A stretch of 64,000 bases of DNA from Saprospiraceae bacterium (lineage in GTDB: Bacteria > Bacteroidota > Bacteroidia > Chitinophagales > Saprospiraceae): assembly GCA_041392805.1 (NCBI GenBank), contig JAWKLJ010000002.1, forward strand, positions 62,001 through 126,000, read 5' to 3'. Position numbers and translations under genes: made by a program. Below the pieces are notes generated by a model. The model searched no databases. It was not told the DNA's origin and saw nothing but the letters and a program-made list of their open reading frames with translations. This document shows positions 32,090 to 41,105 of this stretch, in pieces. How positions within the stretch are numbered: the stretch's first letter is position 1; every line of letters starts with the position of its first letter.

Positions 32090-33377
32090 GTGCGGTGGCA
32101 AGTTTATTGGTGAAAAGTTGAGATTTTGCAATAAGAGATTCGATGATTTCTACTGTTCTTTCGCGACCATTCAATGATTGGAACTGGACGCTAAGTTCCT
32201 GGGCTTTCTGGCGGTACGAAGGATCTTCCAGCAGGCGTTTGGCCATCTCGTACACCTTTTGGGTACTGAGGTGCTGAACAGGAATATAGTCGCCTGCCTG
32301 GCTATAGCGCAAACGCGCAGCGGTCCCCGGTTGATCGAATGAAATCGGGATGGCCAGGGTTGGAACGCCTTGTGAAATGGCATCCATAACGGTGTTTAAC
32401 CCGCCATGGGTAACGCACAAGCTGGCATGGGACAGCAGCTCGAATTGGGGAGCATAGTCAACCACAATGGCGGAGGCCGGAATATCATCTGGATTGATGT
32501 CTACACATTTATTTCCCAGGGAGATGGCCAATTGCACCTCCAGGTCTTTGAAGGCCCGGGCCACCATATTGAAGACATCGGCCCGGAGGTTGAGAATGGT
32601 TCCCAAGGAAAAGTAAACCAAGGGTTTTCCATTCAACTTCTCATAAGGAAATTGTAAGGTTGAAGGATATTTATTGCTAATCGGCCCTACATTTTCGAAA
32701 CAAGTCGGACTGGATGGCCTTGGATAATCCAGAAAGGCGGGAATTTGTGCAATCTGAGCATAGGGCGAGACTGGATAAAAATGCCTTCGGCAATCATAAG
32801 GGAGCAGGCCATGTTTGATCCTTTCTTTATTGATACAATCAAAGAGAGGGGCAAATTCCTTGACAAACCCTTCGATCCCCATGCGGTTGCGTGTCCTGGC
32901 AGCAGGTGTATTTAGGTATTCCCAATTGGTGAAAAAAGGAGGAATGCTTTCTTCCCAGTCGAGGTTGAGCCCAACGGCTACCGAGACATAAGGGATATGC
33001 ATATAATCGGCTACCGTCGCTCCCGTAAAATCGCTTTGGTCGATAATGGCAAAGTCTATCGCTTGGGTTTCCAAGGCAGCTGGTAGCTCATTAAACCACA
33101 ACCTGATCTGCGCCAATTGCCCTCGGAGCCAAAACCGCATAGCATCCAGCCCATGTCTGCTGCCTAGTCCTTTCTGGATATAGTTGACGGCATTCCTGGG
33201 GATCTTTCCTACGCCAATCGGATGGAACTCAAATCCCGCAGCAAGAATTCTGGCTTTTACTTCATTAAACTGAAAGAAGATAACCGAATGCCCTCTTTCT
33301 TGTAGTTCTTTCCCGATATAGAGGAAAGGATTGATGTGTCCCACCGTAGGTGGGGTGATAATACCTATTCGTGCCAT
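32082..33377 (-). CDS. UDP-glycosyltransferase (MGT family, GT1)
   Basis: 431 residues, GT-B fold. The donor-binding motif is clear: LCVTHGGLNTVMDAISQGVP, then FDQPGTAARL. Start IGIITPPTVGHINP is the acceptor-domain glycine loop. Enzymes of this type glycosylate macrolides, carotenoids or polyketides. Coupled to the O-methyltransferase by an 8-nt overlap. Expected to glycosylate the cluster product. Confidence 0.88.
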   Translation of the reverse strand: MARIGIITPPTVGHINPFLYIGKELQERGHSVIFFQFNEVKARILAAGFEFHPIGVGKIPRNAVNYIQKGLGSRHGLDAMRFWLRGQLAQIRLWFNELPAALETQAIDFAIIDQSDFTGATVADYMHIPYVSVAVGLNLDWEESIPPFFTNWEYLNTPAARTRNRMGIEGFVKEFAPLFDCINKERIKHGLLPYDCRRHFYPVSPYAQIAQIPAFLDYPRPSSPTCFENVGPISNKYPSTLQFPYEKLNGKPLVYFSLGTILNLRADVFNMVARAFKDLEVQLAISLGNKCVDINPDDIPASAIVVDYAPQFELLSHASLCVTHGGLNTVMDAISQGVPTLAIPISFDQPGTAARLRYSQAGDYIPVQHLSTQKVYEMAKRLLEDPSYRQKAQELSVQFQSLNGRERTVEIIESLIAKSQLFTNKLATAHV

Positions 33378-33380
33378 AAC

Positions 33381-34403
33381 TTATTGATTTGAGGATAAAA
33401 GGGTAAAAGAAAAATTGCTGGCCCTGAACTGATTGATTACCAAAATGTTTTTGAGCTCAAAAGGGGTGGGGAGTTCTAGTGCTTCGGGCGATATTTTCGC
33501 ACTTAGCAGCTGCTCCGCCAGCCAAACGCCAAAGGCTGTTGAAGTCGAGAACTCCCCGCAGTACTGCTTAAAAAAAACGACATTTTTCTTCAGGTTTCCT
33601 TCAGGAAAAAAGGCCTCAAATTGGTCCTGGTTATAAAAACCACTAAGTACGAGGTCAATATCTGTGGTCAAGTGGCCATTTTCCTGGAGGAAGGCCTCCA
33701 ATTGTTGGTTGATATTTTTTTTATCTAATCCCAAATAAGTGCCACAATCAACGATGTATACTTTGTCTCGGTCGCTTGCTTTGCTTAGCGAAAAGAAGAT
33801 GGCGTTTTCGCCCAGAGAGATGGAAGAGGGGCCTGTCATTTGCTCTTCGGGTTCCAAAAAGCCAGAGTGTCGGACTATATCGCCATAAACTTGGGGCAAT
33901 TCATCCGTTCCACCAACTAGGACGGTCTGATCGGGATTTTCTTCCAATAGCAATTGGGCATCAAGGAGGCTACTTTCAAAGGCGCTACCCCGGTTGGTAT
34001 AGGTAGTCGTATATCCTTTTATACCCATTGATAGCACAATCTGTCCGGTCACATCACTTAAAAGGGATTGCAAAAAGAAGACCGGTGAGAGATTTTGTTC
34101 CTCCTTTTCATTCATATTATTGATGAAACTATCCAGTGCGCTAAATCCGCCAGTACTGGTCCCGACTATGAGCGCTTGGGCATCCTGCCCGGGCGTTTGT
34201 GCCATGCAGGCCTTTGCCGTATAAATGCCCATTTTAGCAACCTTTGACAACCTCCTTAATTGCCGGGCATCGATATGACGGCTGTAGTTGATAGGAGGGA
34301 CCTGAAAATCATTGCACGCATTCACAGGTGGGGCGGTTATTACTGCTTCCGTAGAAAAAATGCCGGGATTGATACAGGAACTCGCGTTTATTTTTAGTCT
34401 CAT
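33381..34403 (-). CDS. Ketosynthase-like chain-length factor (no active-site Cys)
   Basis: 340 residues with thiolase-fold pattern: ALIVGTSTGGFSALDSF, YTNRGSAFESSLLDAQLLL, VLVGGTDELPQVY. At the nucleophile position, where active enzymes have (N/D)xACxS, this protein has TNRGSAFES, so Cys is absent. It is shorter than a normal KS. It lies next to the Cys-containing KS (34408-35625), 4 nt away, and the two probably form a KS/CLF heterodimer as in type II PKS and aryl-polyene systems. Confidence 0.75.
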   Translation of the reverse strand: MRLKINASSCINPGIFSTEAVITAPPVNACNDFQVPPINYSRHIDARQLRRLSKVAKMGIYTAKACMAQTPGQDAQALIVGTSTGGFSALDSFINNMNEKEEQNLSPVFFLQSLLSDVTGQIVLSMGIKGYTTTYTNRGSAFESSLLDAQLLLEENPDQTVLVGGTDELPQVYGDIVRHSGFLEPEEQMTGPSSISLGENAIFFSLSKASDRDKVYIVDCGTYLGLDKKNINQQLEAFLQENGHLTTDIDLVLSGFYNQDQFEAFFPEGNLKKNVVFFKQYCGEFSTSTAFGVWLAEQLLSAKISPEALELPTPFELKNILVINQFRASNFSFTLLSSNQ

Positions 34404-34407
34404 GGCC

Positions 34408-35625
34408 TTAGTTTTTAGAAAATATGACGGAACTACAATAGCCGCCCATACCCATTGAATTGCTCATGCTGGTATTGACTTTGGCCGTTATCGCCTCCGT
34501 TTGCGGCACCAGCCCATGTTCTTCAATAGGCGTGCTGAAGTTGAGGTTGGGCGGGATAATCTGATGCGTGAGCGCCAATACCGAGAATACGCCTTCAATG
34601 GCGCCCGCTGCCGCTAAAGTATGCCCGGTAAATGCCTTGGTGGAACTAAAAATGGGGCATTGTTCTCCGAATACATTTTTCAAGGCTATTCCTTCCGTTA
34701 AATCATTGTTAGGGGTGGCGGTACCATGGACGTTGATGTAATCAATTTCTATGTTTTTTTTGCTGGCCAGCATCAGTGCCTGGGACATTGCTGCGGTTAA
34801 TCCGCGTGCATCCGGCGAAGTGGCGGTGGCGTGATAAGCATCATTTTGTATACCAAAGCCCGGGATTTTGGCAATGGGTTGGCCTTGCGATTTTTTCCAG
34901 CTTTTTTCGGATTGCAGGATCAAAAAACCAGCGCCTTCTCCTAGGTTGATCCCTGATCGGTTTTTATCAAAGGGCTTGCAATGATCTTTGGACAAAAGAA
35001 ACAGCGAGTCAAAGCCATTGATCGTAACTTTGGTTAAAGCATCCGAGCCACCCACGATGACCGTGTCTAAGATACCCGCACGGATCATCCGGCTGCCGAG
35101 GATGATGGCATGAGTTGCCGAGGCGCAGGCGGTATTGATATTCGTTACAAAACCTTTTATACCCAGTACCCGGGCCATTTCTTCTATACAGTCTGCGGCA
35201 TCATGTGTTTTGAAGCGCTTACTTTCCGCCCCGCCATGTTTATATTGCTCATAATAAATCTCCGTTTGTCGCAAGCCACCTACAGAAGAAGCACCTATGA
35301 ACCCCACTCTATCATTAAGAATGCCGTCACCTGCTTGCTGTAGGGCTTCCTGCAAGGCAATGGTACCCATTAAGAGGGTGCGGGAGCAATGATCTGGTCT
35401 TATTCTTGACTCATTGGCTATGCTAAACAATTCGGTATCGCTAAAGGGGACCTCACCTGCGGGGAACACACTTCGTTTATTCGTATCCAAATGAGCCATT
35501 GTTCTTAGACCTGTATGGCCATGCCAGAGTTGCTCAAGGTGTTCGTTTTTCCCTATGCCCAATGCTGAAACTACGCCCAAACCGGTGATATATACTTCTG
35601 ATTTCATGGTGCCGTTATTTTGCAC
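34408..35625 (-). CDS. Beta-ketoacyl-ACP synthase (KAS II type)
   Basis: 405 residues. Active-site Cys167 in NINTACASATHA and His in YINVHGTATPNND and AFTGHTLAAAGAIE complete the Cys-His-His triad. N-terminal YITGLGVVSALGIG. It condenses malonyl-ACP with the growing chain. Likely the active half of a heterodimer with the preceding gene product. One nt separates it from the ammonia-lyase stop region, consistent with one operon. Confidence 0.9.
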   Translation of the reverse strand: MQNNGTMKSEVYITGLGVVSALGIGKNEHLEQLWHGHTGLRTMAHLDTNKRSVFPAGEVPFSDTELFSIANESRIRPDHCSRTLLMGTIALQEALQQAGDGILNDRVGFIGASSVGGLRQTEIYYEQYKHGGAESKRFKTHDAADCIEEMARVLGIKGFVTNINTACASATHAIILGSRMIRAGILDTVIVGGSDALTKVTINGFDSLFLLSKDHCKPFDKNRSGINLGEGAGFLILQSEKSWKKSQGQPIAKIPGFGIQNDAYHATATSPDARGLTAAMSQALMLASKKNIEIDYINVHGTATPNNDLTEGIALKNVFGEQCPIFSSTKAFTGHTLAAAGAIEGVFSVLALTHQIIPPNLNFSTPIEEHGLVPQTEAITAKVNTSMSNSMGMGGYCSSVIFSKN

Positions 35626-35626
35626 G

Positions 35627-37207
35627 TTAAGAAAAAGTAGCTTTCCGCTCCGCCCGAGGCTGATCGGGTTGATGGGTCCGCTGGGCTGTCCAGAGATAAT
35701 TTTTGATTTTCCTTAGTATCTCATCATAAGGGATATCCTTTTCCCAGTCGGGAATAAATTGTTTCAATTCTCGGTAAACCTTTTTGTTGGGTTCCACCAG
35801 CTCGTCTCCGATCTTGAGATAGTCAATGGCGTGCACGATGGCCTGGGTATAGACGGCCAGGACTTCATAGGTGTTGTGAATGACCTTTTGTGTCATCATG
35901 GCAGCATTACTACCCATGCTTACCACATCCTGGTTATCATTATTGGTGGGTATGCTATTGATATACAAGGATCCGCCCAAGGCCCTGTTCTCCGCAACGG
36001 TAGAAGTGGCGGTGAACTGTGTGCCCTGTAGCCCTAGGTTAAGGCCCAAGATTCCTTGGTTGATAAAAGGCGGCAGGATGCCATTCAGTTTGTCATTGAA
36101 TAGGTAGTTGAGCTGTCTTTCTACGAGCACGGATAACTTGATCATGGCCAATTTGAGTTTATCCATCTCAAAAGAGACATAGTCACCGTGAAAATTTCCG
36201 CCGTGGAAAACCTCTTCGGCTTCAAAATCGATGATGGGGTTATCGCTGACCGAATTTATTTCGTTAATTAAGGTTCTTTCACAATCCCGCAGGGTATCAA
36301 AAATGGGCCCCAATATTTGAGGAACGCAGCGAATGGAATAATACTCCTGCATCTTTGATTTTAATACGGCATCTTGCTGATTTTCAAGAAATTCATAGTT
36401 TCCTGCTCGGCTTTTGACCCTTTGGCTTCCAGCCAATCTATTGATTAATTTTCGGGCAATTTGGGATTGTCCCCAGTGTTGTTTGGCATCATTCAGATTG
36501 GTACTGTAAAAATCATTGAAGACGCCAAGTATTTCGTATAGCATGGAGGAAAAAACCAAGACCCAATCGACCAATTTTTTGGCGGCAAAATAATTGGCAA
36601 ACCCTATCCCGTTCATGGCTGCCGTGCCATTGATCAAGGCCAGGCCCTCTCTTAGATCGATGGCTAAAGGTTGGATGTTTAAAGTCTTTAAAACCTCCTC
36701 CGTTGCCCTGATTTTGCCTTCATACCATACTTTGCCTTCTCCGATTAGGGCTAAAGCGACATGCGATAGTTGCACTAAGTCACCACTTGCGCCTACGCCA
36801 CCGTGAGCATAGATGACGGGGTAAATTTCGTGGTTAAGAAATTCCGACAACAATTCGATGGTCTTGGGGTTAATTCCTGAATATCCTTGTGCCAAGGTAT
36901 TTAAACGAGCTAACAAAATGGTGCGCGTTAGATTGGGTGAAAGGATTTCGCCACTTCCCGCAGCGTGGCTACGGATGAGGTTAAATTGCAATTGGCGGCT
37001 TTCTTCTCTGGGGACCATGTACTGTGCCATAGGCCCAAAACCAGTGTTAACGCCATAAACGAGGTTCTCTTTCGCATAGGCCAGCAGAAACTCAAAACTT
37101 TGTTGAACCCTGGAGGTCGAGCTGTCGTCTACTTTTACCTTTCTTTTGCGGTAAACGATTTCGTAAATGTCCTGTGTCGTTAGTTTCGCGTCGTTAAATA
37201 TATACAT
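35627..37207 (-). CDS. Aromatic amino acid ammonia-lyase (HAL/PAL/TAL family)
   Basis: 526 residues. The Ala140-Ser141-Gly142 tripeptide in GGVGASGDLVQLSH forms the MIO electrophile. VNTGFGPMAQY, GNFHGDYVSFEMDKLK, QFTATSTVAE and NNDNQDVVSMG are family motifs. The selectivity segment NLIRSHAAGSG has the Ser-His pair also seen, from memory, in the Flavobacterium tyrosine ammonia-lyase; histidine ammonia-lyases have a similar pair, so substrate is not certain. In flexirubin clusters such an enzyme turns Tyr into 4-coumarate, the aryl starter. Its position between KS and acyltransferase genes argues for the same role and against histidine catabolism. Confidence 0.85.
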   Translation of the reverse strand: MYIFNDAKLTTQDIYEIVYRKRKVKVDDSSTSRVQQSFEFLLAYAKENLVYGVNTGFGPMAQYMVPREESRQLQFNLIRSHAAGSGEILSPNLTRTILLARLNTLAQGYSGINPKTIELLSEFLNHEIYPVIYAHGGVGASGDLVQLSHVALALIGEGKVWYEGKIRATEEVLKTLNIQPLAIDLREGLALINGTAAMNGIGFANYFAAKKLVDWVLVFSSMLYEILGVFNDFYSTNLNDAKQHWGQSQIARKLINRLAGSQRVKSRAGNYEFLENQQDAVLKSKMQEYYSIRCVPQILGPIFDTLRDCERTLINEINSVSDNPIIDFEAEEVFHGGNFHGDYVSFEMDKLKLAMIKLSVLVERQLNYLFNDKLNGILPPFINQGILGLNLGLQGTQFTATSTVAENRALGGSLYINSIPTNNDNQDVVSMGSNAAMMTQKVIHNTYEVLAVYTQAIVHAIDYLKIGDELVEPNKKVYRELKQFIPDWEKDIPYDEILRKIKNYLWTAQRTHQPDQPRAERKATFS

Positions 37208-37209
37208 GG

Positions 37210-38382
37210 CTATAAAGGTTTTATAATGGATTGATATAATAAGTCTTGCAGCAAATGGTCTCCAAGCAATTGTTGACCTGCCTGTCTGCTGAGCGGACGG
37301 TCTTTGATTTTCTTGAGGAGTGTAAAAATCGGTTCCGAAATTTTAGCCGATTGATAGCTGAGAATATCCACTAAATAGAATTCGCCTTGATCGGCATAAA
37401 AATTGAAATGCTCATGGTTGAAGACCAGGGTGGCGCTGGTCAGGTTTTTTTTGAGGGTATGCCAGGTGCTGCGCCACTTTTGCCATAAAGCAGTCTTAGC
37501 GGAAGGCTTTTTTACCAGCCCCGTTAAGCGTTGGTGAATAAAAGGGAGCTCTTGCCATTGGAAATAATAGCTTTGGAGCTGTTGATAAAATTGATCGAAT
37601 AAAGCCTGCACACAAACCTCAATTCCCGCTTTCCCCGTTTGAGGGACATGAATCGGGGCTTTCATTTGGATGGCTACGCTTAAATCTGATAGTCGAGGTG
37701 AAAAAATGGGGATAACGGGTATGTTTAAGCGTTGGGCAATTTCAAATACATAAGTAGGTGCCATTAATTTTAGATGACCTAAGGTCGCCGTCGTATTTCG
37801 TTTGTCATCCATTTCATTTTGGAAAAAGTCAAAGTAGAATAGGATGCTTTTTCCCTTTTTAAAGGCGCTATAGATTCTGAAAACGGCATCGGGGGCTAAG
37901 CCACTGATGTTTTGGGAGGCAAATATTTCTCTTTTGTTTTCATAATCGGGATCATTGCTATCAATAACGACCACATCATTTCCTGCTAACTCGCGAGTGA
38001 CCGTCACGATGTCGAATTCCATCAATTTGAGTGCGGTAGGGACATGTAAATAGCCACCGAAGTGGAAGGCACAAAATAGAAACGGTCCCTTTCCTGCTAC
38101 ATTGTTTTCTACTTTTAAGAGGTCATTTACCACAAAATGAAGGTGCAATTGCGTATCCAATTCGGTCAAACCCAAGTGGTATAAATAAGCGTCATGGGTT
38201 TGGTTTTCTTCATCAAATTGTTCCTCTTCGAATAGATGAAAGCGATTTACATTGCAAAAAAGCCGCTGTTTCTCTGTATTTAATTCTTGTACAAATCCCC
38301 TTCCTAGCAAAGCAGGGCGATCGGCAACCAATTCGGGTGATGGCTGAATGGCCTTTCGATATGCTTGAATATTAGTGATCAT
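37210..38382 (-). CDS. LPLAT-type acyltransferase with RRE-like C-terminal domain
   Basis: 390 residues. Residues about 85-270 resemble LpxL/HtrB-like lysophospholipid acyltransferases (FLFCAFHFGGYLHVP as HFG motif, SILFYFDF, LNIPVIPIFSP). Residues about 310-390 are extra: FNHEHFNFYADQGEFYLVD, then LLKKIKDRPLS; this has the strand-strand-helix pattern of PqqD/RRE-like peptide-binding domains found at the ends of RiPP enzymes. It sits directly downstream of the three precursor genes. I infer that it moves the polyketide chain from ACP to the peptide, but transfer to a lipid or sugar is also possible. Confidence 0.65.
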   Translation of the reverse strand: MITNIQAYRKAIQPSPELVADRPALLGRGFVQELNTEKQRLFCNVNRFHLFEEEQFDEENQTHDAYLYHLGLTELDTQLHLHFVVNDLLKVENNVAGKGPFLFCAFHFGGYLHVPTALKLMEFDIVTVTRELAGNDVVVIDSNDPDYENKREIFASQNISGLAPDAVFRIYSAFKKGKSILFYFDFFQNEMDDKRNTTATLGHLKLMAPTYVFEIAQRLNIPVIPIFSPRLSDLSVAIQMKAPIHVPQTGKAGIEVCVQALFDQFYQQLQSYYFQWQELPFIHQRLTGLVKKPSAKTALWQKWRSTWHTLKKNLTSATLVFNHEHFNFYADQGEFYLVDILSYQSAKISEPIFTLLKKIKDRPLSRQAGQQLLGDHLLQDLLYQSIIKPL

Positions 38383-38531
38383 TTTGCTAGATTTTTAACC
38401 TTCTCTGACAATTTTTGAATTGGACTATCTTCCATTTCCGTAAACACACTCCCAACACTGCCCTGGGAGAACCGGGTATAGATGACCGCTGGGGCATCTT
38501 CCCCGGTTCCTCCTAAGCAAAGCAGTGGAAA

Positions 38532-38693
38532 TTACTCGGCTTTTTCAGCAGTAGCTTCAACTTCTACGCTACCGAAGTCGCAAAGCAAGCTGGCAGCCGT
38601 GTCAGCAAAAGCGGCTAATTGGACCATTTCCAAACGCTCTTCCAGTGCAACTGCTTCAAAACCTTTGTTCAAATTTTCGATGTTCTTAGACAT
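38532..38693 (-). CDS. RiPP precursor peptide 1 (graspetide candidate)
   Basis: 53 residues from ATG 38693. Leader-like N-terminus (MSKNIENLNKGFEAVALEER) followed by LEMVQLAAFADTAASLLCD and a C-terminus FGSVEVEATAEKAE rich in Glu with Ser, Thr and Lys. ATP-grasp ligases of graspetides join Glu/Asp side chains to Ser/Thr (ester) or Lys (amide), so the C-terminus is a fitting core. Identical in sequence to peptide 2. A longer in-frame start at 38780 falls in repeat sequence and is less likely. There is no Gly-Gly leader site, so cleavage is not by a standard PCAT. Confidence 0.65.
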   Translation of the reverse strand: MSKNIENLNKGFEAVALEERLEMVQLAAFADTAASLLCDFGSVEVEATAEKAE

Positions 38694-38875
38694 GATAATT
38701 GGATTTAAAAAGTGATAAAATGAATGAATAAAGCTTTTTGTGGTCTGAGGACTTACGGTTAGCCCCAGTGTTGAACTCATTTTCCGCTTTTTAAGGGCAA
38801 CAAAGGTTTGGGAGAACCGGGTGTAGATGACCGCTGGGCATCCTCCCCGGTTCCTCCTAAACGAAGCAGTGGAAA

Positions 38876-39037
38876 TTACTCGGCTTTTTCAGCAGTAGCT
38901 TCAACTTCTACGCTACCGAAGTCGCAAAGCAAGCTGGCAGCTGTGTCAGCAAAAGCGGCTAATTGGACCATTTCCAAACGCTCTTCCAGTGCAACTGCTT
39001 CAAAACCTTTGTTCAAATTTTCGATGTTCTTAGACAT
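38876..39037 (-). CDS. RiPP precursor peptide 2 (graspetide candidate)
   Basis: Second tandem copy, encoding the same 53 residues as peptide 1 (start ATG 39037). The single Cys in SLLCDFGS is conserved in all three copies. Perfect identity shows a recent duplication or gene conversion. Confidence 0.65.
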   Translation of the reverse strand: MSKNIENLNKGFEAVALEERLEMVQLAAFADTAASLLCDFGSVEVEATAEKAE

Positions 39038-39219
39038 GATAATTGGATTTAAAAAGTGATAAAATGAATGAATAAAGCTTTTTGTGGTCTGAGGACTTAC
39101 GGTTAGCCTCAGTGTTGAACTCATTTTCCGCTTTTTAAGGACAACAAAGGTTTGGGAGAACCGGGTGTAGATGACCGGTGGGTATCTTCCCCGGTTCCTC
39201 CTAAACGAAGCAGTGGAAA

Positions 39220-39381
39220 TTACTCAGCTTTTTCAGCAGTAGCTTCAATTTCTACGCTACCGAAGTCGCAAAGCAAGCTACCAGCCGTGTCAGCAAAAGC
39301 TGCTAATTGCACCATTTCCAAACGCTCTTCCAATGCAACTGCTTCAAAACCTTTGTTCAAATTTTCAATCTTTGTAGACAT
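39220..39381 (-). CDS. RiPP precursor peptide 3 (graspetide candidate)
   Basis: First copy in transcription order, 53 residues from ATG 39381. It differs from the others at residues 3-4 (MSTKIEN instead of MSKNIEN), Ala to Gly (TAGSLLCD) and Val to Ile (SVEIEATAEKAE). The conserved Glu/Ser/Thr/Lys positions in the C-terminus are unchanged. It lies 168 nt downstream of the M50 peptidase gene. Confidence 0.65.
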   Translation of the reverse strand: MSTKIENLNKGFEAVALEERLEMVQLAAFADTAGSLLCDFGSVEIEATAEKAE

Positions 39382-39548
39382 AATAAATAGGATTTAATGG
39401 TTAAAAAAATAAGTTAAAGTTGTGTGGTCCGTATAAAGCATCTATTAAGGGTTGGGCAAAAGATTACCATTGGCAGCCCCAAGGCTACTTGCCATTTTAT
39501 ACCCCTAAAATCCAGTGTGTTAAAAATGCTAGCATCCGATTTGCCGGC

Positions 39549-40799
39549 CTATCTCCGCTGCAAATAAGGTCGGATGATAAAATGTTTAATCATGCGAGAA
39601 AGAAAGAAAATGTTGATAAACAATCCGAAGCATAGCTTGCCTATTCTGGCCCAGTCTTCGCTGATATAACCCCATCCAAAAGCACTTATTTTGCTGCCAA
39701 TCGCAGATAATTCCCCTACATTTTTGATCGTTAGCCATGCCAAGGCCAGTACAATTAACCCCATGACCAATACATAACCAAAGGAATAGATCAGTAGGGG
39801 GAATTCTTTGATAAAGCGTAGATAAGTGCCTTTTAAGGTGTATGCTTTTTGATCAAAAATCCTTTGCAAAAGCTGTAGTGGATACCGCCGGGCGCGTTGT
39901 GTTAGATTGGGCAACCTGAAGAGGTCGCTATATACCCAATAACCGTCATTGCGCAAGAAAGGATTTAAGGAATAAAAGATATACACCAGGTTGGCGATAA
40001 AGAAATACTTAAAGATGATTTGTACCTCCTGGTTGGCGGTGAGTAAAAAGGCGCCTGCCAGTAGCATATTCGAAAGGAGCTGAAAGTAAATCCCGCCAAT
40101 ATTTACCACAATGCGCTTCCAGCGATTAAGGTTCCAGATGCTGGTCACATCGGTAAAAAAGACTGGAAAAACCAGATAAAATCCAAATCCTATCGAATCG
40201 GAGGGCTTTTTGTAATAAGCAGCGGCCGAAGCATGTCCAAATTCATGGAAAAAAGCCAATCCTATCAAGCCTGCGTAGGTTAGCAATATGGCTAATACGC
40301 TGTCTCCGATGGATCTATCTTGTAGTAGTTGCCCGGAGTAGTATAATTGTCCCATAAACCATACCGTAATGTAGGTTGATAAGGGCAATAAAAGGGCGAG
40401 TACATACTTATGGAACAACGGAGCCATGGTGTTGGCGATAAGTTGAATGGGGCGTTCTCCCATCATTTTGACTTTCCAGTAAACATAGCTGGTTAAGGTC
40501 GAGTCTTGCTTCTCGTCAACTTCAATGATGTCTACAAATTGATTCAGGTAAACCATGAGTTGCTCTCCACTGAGCTGAATTTCATGTTGAGCGGAGATCC
40601 TGGTAGCGATCTGATCCAGGTGAATGTTTTGCTCCAGCATTTGAAGGCTTTGGAATAAGAGTACGCCTATAGAAAACATTCGGCCTTCATAAGTCGCAGT
40701 ATAGAGCTGTTCATCGACTTGGTGAATGACGACCGTTTTTAAGGTTTCCAGGTTTCGAAAGTCCATGTTATGCATAGATAAAAGTGAAGAAATTAACAA
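39549..40799 (-). CDS. M50 site-2-type metallopeptidase with PqqD-like N-terminus
   Basis: 416 residues (ATG at 40766 would also be possible). Residues 1-100 look like a PqqD/RRE-type binding domain (VDEQLYTATYEGRMFSIG, HEIQLSGEQLMVYLNQF). The rest has about eight membrane helices with zinc motif His185-EFG-His189 (AFFHEFGHASAA) and the partner motif NPFLRNDGYW. M50 proteins of this layout occur in many RiPP clusters and are thought to cleave or export the precursor at the inner membrane. It lies just upstream of the precursors. Confidence 0.8.
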   Translation of the reverse strand: MLISSLLSMHNMDFRNLETLKTVVIHQVDEQLYTATYEGRMFSIGVLLFQSLQMLEQNIHLDQIATRISAQHEIQLSGEQLMVYLNQFVDIIEVDEKQDSTLTSYVYWKVKMMGERPIQLIANTMAPLFHKYVLALLLPLSTYITVWFMGQLYYSGQLLQDRSIGDSVLAILLTYAGLIGLAFFHEFGHASAAAYYKKPSDSIGFGFYLVFPVFFTDVTSIWNLNRWKRIVVNIGGIYFQLLSNMLLAGAFLLTANQEVQIIFKYFFIANLVYIFYSLNPFLRNDGYWVYSDLFRLPNLTQRARRYPLQLLQRIFDQKAYTLKGTYLRFIKEFPLLIYSFGYVLVMGLIVLALAWLTIKNVGELSAIGSKISAFGWGYISEDWARIGKLCFGLFINIFFLSRMIKHFIIRPYLQRR

Positions 40800-40835
40800 C
40801 TTTGGTTATCCGAACAAAAAGTACTTACAGCGTAC

Positions 40836-41105
40836 TTAGGCCGCTACGGCAGTGTGTTCAGCGACAAAATCGGCTAAGGTACTGAGTGATGCGAAATGTG
40901 GTGTGAGGCTTTCGATTTCGGCAATCGTGATATTGTAATCTCTTTCCAGGATCACCACGATCTCCAATCCATCAATAGAATCCAACCCCATTCCTTCGCC
41001 AAATAAGGGATCATTGTCATTGATGGTTGCAGGATCTACATCCACGAGGTTCAATTGCTCAATGATTTTGCTTTTTAGATCATTAATTAATTGGTGCTTT
41101 TCCAT
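40836..41105 (-). CDS. Acyl carrier protein
   Basis: 89 residues, helical and acidic, with the phosphopantetheine site Ser43 in GEGMGLDSIDGLEIV. It is the only carrier protein in the window and so should carry the growing chain for all ketosynthases here. Its start overlaps the end of the upstream KS-like gene by 23 nt. Confidence 0.92.
   Translation of the reverse strand: MEKHQLINDLKSKIIEQLNLVDVDPATINDNDPLFGEGMGLDSIDGLEIVVILERDYNITIAEIESLTPHFASLSTLADFVAEHTAVAA

Larger units (their letters stand above)
38465..39396. repeat. 344-bp tandem repeat, three units, each with a precursor gene and hairpin
   Basis: Units start near 38465, 38810 and 39154. Units 1 and 2 differ at only a few bases over the whole length; unit 3 matches in the gene and downstream hairpin but diverges upstream of the start codon. 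Each unit carries a hairpin after the precursor stop (CGGTTC/GAACCG arms inside GGAGGAACCGGG...CCCGGTTCTCCC on the minus strand, for example 38466-38513). Such hairpins after precursor genes often protect or partly end the mRNA, raising peptide output over enzyme output. Confidence 0.9.

Noticed and set aside
38482..39397. Plus-strand frames opposite the precursor genes
   Set aside because: They are shadows of the repeated unit; the minus-strand peptides have proper starts, hairpins after the stop and fit the neighbouring enzymes.
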